64,000 nt of DNA, taken from Streptomyces atratus (GTDB lineage: Bacteria; Actinomycetota; Actinomycetes; Streptomycetales; Streptomycetaceae). Where the stretch lies: NCBI RefSeq assembly GCF_014648655.1, contig NZ_BMRN01000002.1, positions 1 to 64,000 on the forward strand, written 5' to 3'. Of this stretch, positions 25,301 to 31,835 are shown one piece after another (position 1 is the stretch's first letter; each line of letters begins with the position of its first letter). The notes beneath the pieces were generated by a model, which made no database searches, was not told where the DNA came from, and worked only from the letters and a program-made list of their open reading frames with translations. The translations under genes were made by a program, and so were the position numbers.

Positions 25301-26803
25301 CCAGGTCTGCCGCAGGGCGTGGGCAAGGAACGGCAGCGCGACCGCGTCGCCCTCGGCGGCCCGCTCCTGGCGCAGTTCGCGCAGGATGTGGTGGGACAGC
25401 CCGTCCTCCAGGCGCAGCCCGGCGTGTTCCGCGGGCTGTTCGACGGCCGCTCGCAGTTCATCGTCGGACATGGCGGCCACGGTGAACTGCCCGGACCTGA
25501 CGATCCGCGCGAGCCGTGCGTCGTTCAGGCCCTGGTCGTAGAAGTCGGCGCGCAGACCCAGCACGATGCGGGGGCTGCCGGAGACCGCCCCGGCCAGGGC
25601 GCGGACGAACAGCTCGCGCTCTTCCACGTCCCGGCACTGGGTGAACATCTCCTCCAACTGGTCGATGACCAGCACGCCCGGCCCGCCGCCGCCGAACCGT
25701 CCGGTGCCCAACTCGTTCTCCACCTCGGCGAACGGCCGCCCCACCGCCGTTGCCCAGCTCTCCACGAGCGTACGGAACGGTCGCGCACCGGGCCCCGGAA
25801 TCAGCAGCACCCCCTCACTCTCCAGACCGGCCACGAGTCCGGCCCTGAGCAGGGAGGACTTACCGGCTCCCGACGCGCCCACCAGGACGACCGGCCCCGC
25901 GTACGGTTCATCGGTCACCCGGCTCACCAGGCTGCGCGTCAACTCCTCACGACCGAAGAAGAGATGGTGCTGCTCCGGAAGGAACGGCCGCATTCCGGGG
26001 TAAGGGCACGGGCCGCCTCCCTGCGCGGGCTCCGGTTCCATGGCGGCGTCGTGGACGAGCCTGCCGGGGTTACGGGCGAGGATCAGGTCGGAGGCCCGGC
26101 CGACACCATCCGAGTGCGGGCGTGCGGCACTGCCCTGGAAACGGTGGTCGAGTATCCGGTAGAGATCGAACAGGGTGAACCAGGCAGGCCCGCCCGGATC
26201 GCCTTCCGTCAACAGCCTCAGCAACTCCCCGCTGAACAAGGTGTGTTCGGCATCTGCGGGCGCGAACGAGGCGGCATAGTGCGTCGCCGAGGCCAGCAGA
26301 AAGCTGCCCTCGGGGCGGGCCGAGGTGATGACCTCGCGGTACGACTCCTGCGGCGCGGCTTGCGCGAGGCCCGAGAAGCAGCAGTCCAGGACGACCACTG
26401 TGCTTGCCGCGGCCTCACCGAGCCGCTTGCCCACCTGGTCGTAGGGGACGGCGTGGACGGTGTCGTCGGCCGAGGAGGTGCCCGCTGTGGCCAGGTACAA
26501 CTGCCGCCCGGGGCCGACCAGGCCGTGGCCGATGAAGTAGAAGAGGACAACTCCGCCCTCGGAGGCGTCGATAGCGGCCTGCACGGCGGCGAGCACCTCG
26601 GTCGGCCCCTCCGGGTCGATGATCTCGGTGACCCTGCCGTCCATGCCGCAGTTCTCCCGCAGCGCCGCGGCGACAGCCCGCGCCGAGCGCGCGGCGCCGG
26701 GCAGGTCCGACAGTGCTGTGCCGCCACCTCTGCCGTACCGACCCGTACCGACCACGACCGCATGGCAGTTGGCGCCGCTTAAGTCCCCTTGCTGATCCGT
26801 CAT
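22301..26803 (-). CDS. Caspase-like protease / nSTAND NTPase / WD40 repeat conflict-system protein
   Basis: This protein has 1,500 residues from ATG 26803, which overlaps the upstream stop as ATGA. Domains in order: a caspase-like (C14) protease at about 12-245, with catalytic His93 in F-Y-F-I-G-H-G and Cys142 in V-V-V-L-D-C-C-F-S-G; an nSTAND1-type NTPase opening at P-Y-P-G-M-R-P-F, with Walker A G-A-S-G-A-G-K-S-S (309-317) and Walker B V-L-V-I-D-Q-L-E-E-M-F (377-387); one transmembrane helix (about 687-707); then about 14 WD40 units to the end (repeated L-W-D-V/I). This layout fits NTP-dependent conflict/cell-death systems: the propeller senses, STAND switches, the caspase executes. The partner upstream is EACC1-like. 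Defence against phage is inference. Confidence 0.88.
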   Translation of the reverse strand: MTDQQGDLSGANCHAVVVGTGRYGRGGGTALSDLPGAARSARAVAAALRENCGMDGRVTEIIDPEGPTEVLAAVQAAIDASEGGVVLFYFIGHGLVGPGRQLYLATAGTSSADDTVHAVPYDQVGKRLGEAAASTVVVLDCCFSGLAQAAPQESYREVITSARPEGSFLLASATHYAASFAPADAEHTLFSGELLRLLTEGDPGGPAWFTLFDLYRILDHRFQGSAARPHSDGVGRASDLILARNPGRLVHDAAMEPEPAQGGGPCPYPGMRPFLPEQHHLFFGREELTRSLVSRVTDEPYAGPVVLVGASGAGKSSLLRAGLVAGLESEGVLLIPGPGARPFRTLVESWATAVGRPFAEVENELGTGRFGGGGPGVLVIDQLEEMFTQCRDVEERELFVRALAGAVSGSPRIVLGLRADFYDQGLNDARLARIVRSGQFTVAAMSDDELRAAVEQPAEHAGLRLEDGLSHHILRELRQERAAEGDAVALPFLAHALRQTWAGRRGTTLTFAAYQATGGIRTSVARTADEVHDALGADDRSRLRELLLRMVLVVDDGGRAVRRRVPARELDQAADLLGQLAAARLVIVDQDEAQLCHDSLLNAWPRLRDWIADDRAGLLARRRLSDAADGWHEAGRPQSGLYGGDQLASARTQLPGSGGTLPMRPVERDFLHASGRAEHRTRKLRRAAFSVVAVLALLATTLAVLARGAQRDAEGRATVLLADQVAAKADAMRERDPQTALRLSLAAYRTAQTPATRSSLYSAYLTQTPVEVSGGHREPVLNIAFSQDGDVLATSQRRGRVQLWDISRRNVPVKAGTLKLKGSAAIAFHPRTRLLAAQTATELALWDVTDPRRPERLATRGVPEGITYTLGFAPDGRTLAAGNDKGRLRLWDVSKPSAPLLRTDRSAAPTALISLAFRHDGLLVTGNGISGKGASERPAEVRLWDVRDPAWARLLDTAKTPSVMAVAAHPTRDLVVATGAGGKMAWWTVEGGRRLKRIEPEDEWGSQWDYGDLPSLSFRPDGERLAAANSGAGGGAQLRRTVATGAELLGSLAELGTARGGEPTQSVAYSPDGHHLAAGDMGGNVRVWPQRAPAPRLLGAMTDGDPGTSPISDDGTLMVAEGTGDTETTQVWDLRSADTAEGADPRLRFTLPKPWKARYFLPGTKRPVLMAHRWTQGTQDHAFRLWDFGKDAKRPPVPGAEIPVTAADVRTAVSADGKLLVLGGLATGTVQVWDIRDVRRPVRRATIPAVPVSEWESLFFLGDRGLAIVDRGEPGRGRPLDLRIWDLTDPAEPVKGLLIKDAAMGQAGYVPSTRLLMHDALAQRTQLWDMRDIRRPRKAALLPAASGGYQPVGKGVLATTLTDGTVKFWDARDPYKPREMGEMRLDGALTDIRPSPDGRWVLTDEPYRIWEAEKDGRWRTPAIATVEGVKDLRLLPGGSPFMAVIPNSNLEGRYSRGLTYLIDFDTDRIYDRLCDTHPLSVEKKQWKALLPHLNHQPSCD

Positions 26804-27231
26804 GGTCGGTTCCGCTCCGCCGTGTCCGGCTGCTGGTCTTCCCGCCCGTCCGTCGACGGGGCGGGTTGCGGCGGCTGCTGGAGCGCCTCGGCCACCCGCT
26901 GCGCGAGATCGCCGGCTCCTTCGGCCGTCAGCCCCCGCACCCGCTCGGAAGTGACGGTGACCTGCGTACCGTCCGGCCGGTTGATCGTCACCGTCTGGTT
27001 TCCCCGCCTGCTCTGCAACCAGGCGACGACGGCTGCGGCCACGGCAGCGGTGAGCCCGCCGGGTGTCAGCAGCACGGGGATGAGCTCGGCCGCGCCCCCG
27101 CTCATGCTGCCCGGCATGGGCGGCCCGGACAGTGCCCGACCGACGGCGCCCCGCAGCTCGGGATTGCGCCGCAGCCACTGCCGCAGATCGTCGGTCTCGG
27201 CGGGGCCGCCGACTTCCAGGGTGATCCTCAT
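26800..27231 (-). CDS. EACC1-like effector-associated constant component
   Basis: This protein has 143 residues from ATG 27231 (GGAG 6 nt upstream); an earlier in-frame start lacks a ribosome site. M-R-I-T-L-E-V...D-D-L-R-Q-W-L-R-R-N-P-E-L-R-G is a beta strand and helix. A Gly-rich hydrophobic helix (L-T-A-A-V-A-A-A-V-V-A-W-L-Q-S-R-R) follows, then V-T-I-N-R-P-D-G-T-Q-V-T-V-T strands. This is the EACC1 pattern, a constant partner of STAND, caspase and trypsin effectors in bacterial conflict systems. Its stop overlaps the caspase gene start by 4 bp, so the two are translationally coupled. The C-terminal tail is low-complexity. Confidence 0.8.
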   Translation of the reverse strand: MRITLEVGGPAETDDLRQWLRRNPELRGAVGRALSGPPMPGSMSGGAAELIPVLLTPGGLTAAVAAAVVAWLQSRRGNQTVTINRPDGTQVTVTSERVRGLTAEGAGDLAQRVAEALQQPPQPAPSTDGREDQQPDTAERNRP

Positions 27232-27352
27232 GTCCACTCCGGGGTAAGGGTGTTCCACACGAGTCCGCCGAGGATATCCGCCTCTTACCGATGGCGACCA
27301 GGCGTTCCTGAGTCATTCCGCAGCGTGATCAGCGGCTTCGGGTAACGGCCCG

Positions 27353-28261
27353 TTATGCGTCGGCTGCCCGCAGTGAGGTGAGGCGTGCCATCTCCTCCTT
27401 CGAGAGCCGCAGCGCGCCGGCCGCCATGTTCTGTGCGAGGTGGTCCGGATTGCCGGTCCCCGGGATCGCCAGCACGTGCGGCCCCTGCTGCAAGGTCCAG
27501 GCCAGTCGGACCTGCGCGAGGGACGCCCCGTGCGCGCGGGCGGCGGCGCGCACCGCCTCGCTGTCACCGGAAGCCGGACCCGCCTCGCGGCCGGGACCGG
27601 CGATCGCGAAGAACGGGACGAAGGCGACGCCGAGTTCACCGCAGAGCTGCAGGAGTTGCCGGTCCTCGCTGGACGCGCCGATCCCGTACGGGTTCTGCAC
27701 GCAGACCACCGGGGCGATGGCCCGGACCTCGGTCAGTTGCTCGGACGTGATGTTGGAGACGCCGAGGTGGCGGATCAGCCCGGCGTCGCGCAGCTCGGCC
27801 AACGCGCCGAAGTGCTCGCTGATCGAGCCGGTCCGCATGCTGGGTGGCACGCGCAGGTTCACCACGTCCAGGTGATCGCGGCCGAGTTGGCGCAGGTTCT
27901 CCTCGACCTGGCCGCGCAATTGCGCCGGTGCGGCCCACCACCACGCGCCCGAGGGATCCCGGCCCGGCCAGACCTTGGTGGTGATGACCAGGTCCTTCGG
28001 GTACGGCGCCAGCGCCCGGTTGATCAGCTCGTTGGCGGAGCGCGTTGCGGAGAAGTAGAACGCGGCGGTGTCGATGTGGTTCACGCCGAGCTCGACCGCT
28101 CGCCGGAGTATGCCGATCGACTGCTCGCGGTCACGCGGCACGCCGCGGTCGAAGGGCGCGGTACCTGTCAGGCGCATCGCGCCGAACCCGACACGGTTGA
28201 CGGTCAGGTCGCCGAGCTGCCAAGTGCCCTCGGCTGCCGAGGTGTTCGTTCGTGCGCTCAT
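27353..28261 (-). CDS. Aldo/keto reductase
   Basis: This 302-residue protein has the AKR (beta/alpha)8 order. Catalytic Asp and Tyr are in H-I-D-T-A-A-F-Y-F (about 53-61) and Lys in I-T-T-K-V-W-P. The usual catalytic His position reads V-V-N-L-R-V, a variant seen in actinobacterial oxidoreductases of this subgroup. I-P-G-T-G-N-P-D-H-L near the C-terminus is the NADPH-phosphate-binding segment. ATG 28261 has AGAGGAG about 9 nt upstream. The substrate is unknown. It separates the caspase/EACC1 pair from the DUF4240 cassette and has no evident tie to either. Confidence 0.85.
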   Translation of the reverse strand: MSARTNTSAAEGTWQLGDLTVNRVGFGAMRLTGTAPFDRGVPRDREQSIGILRRAVELGVNHIDTAAFYFSATRSANELINRALAPYPKDLVITTKVWPGRDPSGAWWWAAPAQLRGQVEENLRQLGRDHLDVVNLRVPPSMRTGSISEHFGALAELRDAGLIRHLGVSNITSEQLTEVRAIAPVVCVQNPYGIGASSEDRQLLQLCGELGVAFVPFFAIAGPGREAGPASGDSEAVRAAARAHGASLAQVRLAWTLQQGPHVLAIPGTGNPDHLAQNMAAGALRLSKEEMARLTSLRAADA

Positions 28262-28606
28262 TACATGGATCTCCTCTTGCGGATTGGGGAACGGGGGACC
28301 CGATGGGTGATCGCGACGCGTTCAGGCCGCTCGGCGGGGCGAGCACCTCAAAGCGGGGCAACCAGCGCCGGAGCAGGCGGGCCCCGGGCATGAAAAAAGC
28401 CTCCCCGGCGGATCGGTATCCGCACCGGGAAGGCTCACGCGATGGCCAGCATTCTAGCAGGGCAGCAGCAAGGGCGTCCGTCAGCAGTTCATCGGATTCG
28501 GGGGCTTCTGGGACGGGTGTCCCAGCGGCAGAGGGACCAGGCGCGTCGGATGAGGCAGCGGACGGCGATGATGGCACTGTCCGACCTGACTGCCATAGTG
28601 CGGTCC
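28262..28606. other. Gap with a reverse-strand terminator and the conserved upstream block of DUF4240 copy 2
   Basis: No gene is supported. The minus-strand terminator at 28393-28435 has no recognisable gene ahead of it; a Ser/Pro/Ala-rich minus frame (28577 leftwards) is not convincing. The last 32 bp before ATG 28607 are identical to the block before DUF4240 copy 1. Confidence 0.45.
28393..28435 (-). terminator. Intrinsic terminator with U-tract, reverse strand
   Basis: AGCCTCCCCGGCGGAT (28398-28413) pairs with ATCCGCACCGGGAAGGCT (28418-28435), with small mismatches and a 4-nt loop. On the minus strand it is followed by six U (28393-28398). It is one of the few classical U-tract terminators in the window. 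Its gene is missing, which suggests a lost minus-strand gene between here and 28.6 kb. Confidence 0.75.
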
Positions 28607-29182
28607 ATGGATGAGGACTCCTTCTGGGCCCTGGTGGAGGGCTCTCAGCAGCAGACCGGTGACCCGGACCAGCGGCTGGAGGCGCTGCGTGAGCAACTCA
28701 TGCAGCGGCCACTGGCGCAGATCGTGCAGTTCCAGTCGCGCCTGCACCGGGTGCGACGGCGGATCGACACGTGGGAGATGTGGGCCGCCGCCGAGCAGAT
28801 CCAAGGAGGATCGTGCTCCGACGACAGTTTCTGGTACTTCCAGTTCTGGGTGGTCGGCCTCGGCCGAGAGGTGTTCGGGAGGGCTGTGGCCGATCCGGAT
28901 TCACTGGCGGAGGTTCCGGAGGTGCGCCGACTGGCCGGACGTCCCCTGAAGGCCTGGCCGGACGACGAGTGGCCCGAGTGGGAGTCGTTGGACTACGTCG
29001 CGGCCGAGGCGTTCGACATGCTGACGGGCGAAGAGGAAGGCCTTGAGAAGGCGTTGGAGGCCGAGGGTCTGGACAATCCGTGCAATCCCGAACCGAGCGG
29101 CGAGGCGTGGGATGTACGGAACGTGGGCGAAGCGTCTCGTCGGCTGCCGCGTCTCAGCAGGATGTTTCCGCTCACCGGCTGA
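28607..29182 (+). CDS. DUF4240-domain protein, copy 2
   Basis: This 191-residue protein is nearly identical to the one at 18521-19096. By eye it differs at about 20 positions, clustered at residues 25-60 (R-P-L-A-Q-I) and 95-125 (G-R-E-V-F-G-R and E-V-P-E-V-R-R-L). The CATAGT box 7 nt before ATG is conserved. The partner DUF7848 gene downstream is frameshifted in this copy. The strong DNA identity, including synonymous sites, indicates a recent duplication or acquisition from close relatives. The function is unknown. Confidence 0.8.
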   Translation: MDEDSFWALVEGSQQQTGDPDQRLEALREQLMQRPLAQIVQFQSRLHRVRRRIDTWEMWAAAEQIQGGSCSDDSFWYFQFWVVGLGREVFGRAVADPDSLAEVPEVRRLAGRPLKAWPDDEWPEWESLDYVAAEAFDMLTGEEEGLEKALEAEGLDNPCNPEPSGEAWDVRNVGEASRRLPRLSRMFPLTG

Positions 29183-29530
29183 GTCCACTCAGGAACTGTC
29201 CGGGTCTCTTCCGCCTCGGTTGCAGACCAGCGGCTGAACTCGGTTGCAGCGGGCCTGTGGTTGGCGCGCTGAAGTCAAAGTGCTGGCGCAAGACGCGGAC
29301 GAGGCCATGGAGCCAACGGACCTGGTGACGCGGGAGCGTCCGGCGGGCCGGTGGGCGTAGGCAGGTGGTGGCCGGCACCACGGGCATGGCGGAGCCTTCG
29401 ACGCGTCCTCGCGTGGGGGGCTTCGCCATGCCGGCCCATGGTGCCGGCTCAAACGGGATCGATGGGGCGTCCGGTGCTCTGCCGAGTGAGGGCTGACCTC
29501 GCCGGTGGCGGGGTCTGCGATCAGCGGGGC
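29183..29530. other. Gap with a long imperfect inverted repeat
   Basis: Between about 29372 and 29452 two arms pair imperfectly: GCCGGCACCACGGGCATGG, then CGGAGCC, against GGCTTCGCCATGCCGGC, then CCATGGTGCCGGC. The loop is about 22 nt. On the minus strand a frame around 29270-29345 reads R-H-Q-V-R-W-L-H-G-L-V-R-V-L-R-Q-H-F-D-F, which could be a transposase or other gene scrap. No complete gene is present. Confidence 0.4.
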
Positions 29531-29785
29531 TCACCGAACGACCACGGCAAACGATGTACGAACGTGCCGGAAGCTCTTGTGCCCACTGAGCCCGGTGCGG
29601 CCCATGCACTCCACGTCGACACGCGCGGTTCTGCGGCAGGTTCGGCGGCCCAGTCACACCAGAGACGTTCGGCCTCGTACGTGATGTCCGTGTCGGGGTG
29701 CTCGGTGATGCGCGGGTTGCGTGCCCACGCGATGCGACGAACGAAGTCCCGATTGCAGTGGTCCTCAACAAGCGCCGCGCAGTCG
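29531..29785 (-). pseudogene. Frameshifted DUF7848-like gene, partner of DUF4240 copy 2
   Basis: One frame gives R-I-T-E-H-P-D-T-D-I-T-Y-E-A-E-R-L-W-C-D-W-A-A-E-P. After a one-base shift near 29632 another gives A-R-V-D-V-E-C-M-G-R-T-G-L-S-G-H-K-S-F-R-H-V, ending at TGA 29531. Both halves align with the intact protein at 19086-19409 (H-P-D-A-D-V-T-F-E-A-E-C-L-W-C-D-W and A-R-V-D-V-A-C). The first Cys of the C-x-x-C is Arg here. The N-terminal part differs from copy 1, and no start codon is evident. Confidence 0.65.
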
Positions 29786-30142
29786 TCGAGAAATGCATTA
29801 ATTCATGGTGATTCGTGCTCACCCAGGGAACGCGTGAGTCGAATCGATATGTCTTCAGAAGCTGCCAGAAGCATATTCGACTCCAACATGCGAACGAGTG
29901 TACGTATATCTGCGCCGAGGATTGCACTTGGTGGTCCTGATTCGCCCATACGTGCACGTGGGCCTGGTGTCAGAAGAGTTGAGTTAGGTACACTCAATGG
30001 CAATAAAAGGAGAGGGGGGTGGTCGCCATGGGACCGCCATGATGCCCCGAATAGCGGGGCGTTGAGCCAATCGAGGCTCAACGAATCAATGACATATATG
30101 AGGTGATATGCCGTGAAGGTCTAGAAGATGAGGAACTGTCAA
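29786..30142. other. AT-richer leader region of the small peptide gene with two tandem hairpins
   Basis: GCCCCG-aatag-CGGGGC (30044-30060) is followed directly by GTTGAGCC-aatcga-GGCTCAAC (30061-30082). A good AAGGAG (about 30008-30013) precedes a very short open frame that ends M-G-P-P-stop, which could be a leader peptide. TATATG (30094-30099) is a possible -10 box. Base composition here is clearly lower in G+C than in its surroundings. Confidence 0.4.
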
Positions 30143-30343
30143 ATGTTGTCTCTGTTCGCCCAAAAAGTATCTGTCTCTCTGAACGTCATCCTCGTCAGCA
30201 CCACCGTCAGTGGAGTTGTCGCCACCTGTGCGGTTGTTGCTGGAGTGGCCACCCTTACTGCGGTCGGCCTGGCTGTCGGTGTGATTCCGGTAGTGGGAAC
30301 GTTCGGATTTGTTGTTACCAAGGCCTTGGGCCTGACTTCATGA
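30143..30343 (+). CDS. Small hydrophobic Ser/Thr-rich peptide
   Basis: This peptide has 66 residues from ATG 30143 (GAGGA 8 nt upstream); ATG 30128 in the same frame would add 5 residues. After M-L-S-L-F-A-Q-K-V it is almost entirely Val, Ala, Gly, Leu, Ser and Thr (V-A-T-C-A-V-V-A-G-V-A-T-L-T-A-V-G-L-A), with one Cys, and ends K-A-L-G-L-T-S. There is no cleavable signal peptide. It could be a membrane peptide, a holin-like or toxic peptide, or a ribosomal peptide precursor (circular-bacteriocin-like hydrophobicity). No modification enzyme is nearby. A perfect terminator 17 bp after the stop supports a real, separately transcribed gene. Confidence 0.6.
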   Translation: MLSLFAQKVSVSLNVILVSTTVSGVVATCAVVAGVATLTAVGLAVGVIPVVGTFGFVVTKALGLTS

Positions 30344-30360
30344 TTTGAGACCCATCCATC

Positions 30361-30385
30361 GCTGCGGAGCAGCCAGCTCCGCAGC
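30361..30385 (+). terminator. Terminator of the small peptide gene
   Basis: GCTGCGGAGC-agcca-GCTCCGCAGC is a perfect 10-bp stem with a 5-nt loop. Confidence 0.85.
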
Positions 30386-30445
30386 CTGACCGAGGAGTTG
30401 GGACCGCTCCCGGAAACCTAGGCTCCACAGCGGCCCCGAATAGGG

Positions 30446-30472
30446 TGAGGCCCCGAAACCATCGGGGCCTCA
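30446..30472. terminator. Second strong hairpin after the small peptide gene
   Basis: TGAGGCCCCGA (30446-30456) pairs exactly with TCGGGGCCTCA (30462-30472), with loop AACCA. Confidence 0.75.
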
Positions 30473-30566
30473 GTCATGTCAGCCACCAGCTGGGGCCTGC
30501 CGTGATCCGGCCGCCGACGGGCCGACGAACGGCGCTGTTGTCGCCGCTGTAGTCGACCGCGACTAA

Positions 30567-30704
30567 CTCGTGGACGTCGAACTCATCACGGAGCCGACAG
30601 AGGTGGTGCACTGCTCGCTGGTGCGCGATGCGGCGTGGCGTCACGCCGTCCCGCAGAGCTGTTCGCGGCCGAAGTCAACGAGCTCGACTGAAAGCACGTG
30701 CTGA
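30567..30704 (+). pseudogene. DUF6879 C-terminal relic
   Basis: The frame after an in-frame TAA reads V-E-L-I-T-E-P-T-E-V-V-H-C-S-L-V-R-D-A-A-W-R-H-A-V-P. It aligns with E-V-I-E-T-P-A-I-V-A-E-C-I-R-V-R-D-L-L-W-P-I-A-T-P of the intact DUF6879 at 19948-20472. An XRE gene starts 4 bp after its stop, the same order as in the 20-kb copy. The first two thirds are missing. Confidence 0.5.
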
Positions 30705-30708
30705 ACCG

Positions 30709-31559
30709 GTGAGTACGGACTACCGAGAGGCACGGGCGGTCCTGGGGGCCAGGCTTCGGGAACTCCGCACTTCGCGCCCTGGGGCCCGCTCATCGGCTCG
30801 GAATTGGCCGCATGCCTCGGCTGGGCACAATCCGAGATCAGCAAGCTGGAGAACGGCCGTCAGTCTGCCGCCCCCCGAAGATCTGAGGCTGTGGGCGGAC
30901 GCAACCGACCACCCGGATGCGTACGAGGAGATGCATGCCCGGCTGAGGGGATTCGGGTCCCACGTGCGTTCATGGCGAAGGCAGCTCGCGTCCGGCCATC
31001 GCCCGGTACAGGACACCTGGAACGAGATGGCCGCCAGTGCCTCGACCACCCACGAGTGGGAACCGACGATGGTGCTGTCCATGCTCCAGACGGCCGACTA
31101 CGCGCGCCATGTCTTCCTCGGACCCGCGGAGCTTCAGAACTGGTCCGCGACACGGAAGAAGCCGTCCGCTCACGGATGAAACGGCAGGAGTGGCTGTACC
31201 GCCCGGGCAAGAGGCTCCACGTCCTGATGTGGGAGGCGGCGCCGCACACCCTGATCTGCCCTCCGCAGGTACTGGCCGCGCAATTGGACCGCCTGGCCGG
31301 CGTCACCGGCATGGAAACCGGCGATCTAGGGATCGTCCCCCTCCACGCAGCGGTGAAGGCCTCTCCGGCCAATGGCTTCTGGAGCTTCGACGGCCGCCTC
31401 GTGATCACTGAGGACTGGCATGCCGAACTCTGGCTCGACGACGCGGACACCATCGCCACGTACCAGCGGGTGTGGCAGGCCCTGAGCGAATCCGCCGTGT
31501 TCGGAGCTGGGGCACAACACGTGATCGCCCAGGCACGTCGGAGCCTCGGCGTCCGCTGA
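30709..31559 (+). pseudogene. Scr1-type XRE/DUF5753 regulator with three frameshifts
   Basis: GTG 30709 opens Y-R-E-A-R-A-V-L-G-A-R-L-R-E-L-R. Near 30785 the reading must shift to continue A-A-C-L-G-W-A-Q-S-E-I-S-K-L-E-N-G-R-Q. It shifts back near 30875 for P-E-D-L-R-L-W-A-D-A-T and shifts again near 31140 for V-R-D-T-E-E-A-V-R-S-R-M-K-R-Q. The end has W-H-A-E-L-W-L-D-D and A-Q-A-R-R-S-L-G-V-R. All pieces together make a full-length XRE-DUF5753 protein, so decay is recent. It lies behind a DUF6879 relic. Confidence 0.8.
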
Positions 31560-31622
31560 CTCGGCCCCGAAGCCTGGATTGATCGCTCACCCTCAACCGC
31601 TGGCGGAGCACCCCGAGTCTGA

Positions 31623-31835
31623 TCACGAGCGCCCAGTGCGCCCCCTGGACGCTGGCTGTCGCAGGCTCTGTACGAAATCGGTCCAGGTGCTTCGTTGGAC
31701 GGCGATTCGCGGCCCTTGGGGCTGCTTCGAGTCGCGTACACCGATGGCGGATATCAGGTCGGCGACCTCGATGCACTCGGTGCCGCTACCGCCGCTGTAG
31801 GACGACTTGAACCAGTGCGTGCGTTCGTGATCCAT
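31623..31835 (-). CDS. DUF397 protein, partner of the Scr1-like regulator
   Basis: This 70-residue protein is a complete DUF397: W-F-K-S-S-Y-S-G-G-S-G-T-E-C-I-E-V-A at the N-terminus, V-R-D-S-K-Q-P-Q-G-P in the middle and W-T-D-F-V-Q-S-L-R at the end. ATG 31835 shares its A with the TGA of the XRE gene (TGATG), and GGGGAG lies 5 nt upstream inside that gene. DUF397/Scr1-type pairs (also WhiJ/BldB-like neighbours) act in Streptomyces development and as toxin-antitoxin-like modules. Here both members are intact. Confidence 0.88.
   Translation of the reverse strand: MDHERTHWFKSSYSGGSGTECIEVADLISAIGVRDSKQPQGPRIAVQRSTWTDFVQSLRQPASRGRTGRS

Noticed and set aside
30567..31179. A single plus-strand fusion gene
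   Set aside because: The first part matches DUF6879 and the second a frameshifted XRE regulator with its own GTG start, so these are two decayed genes and not a fusion.
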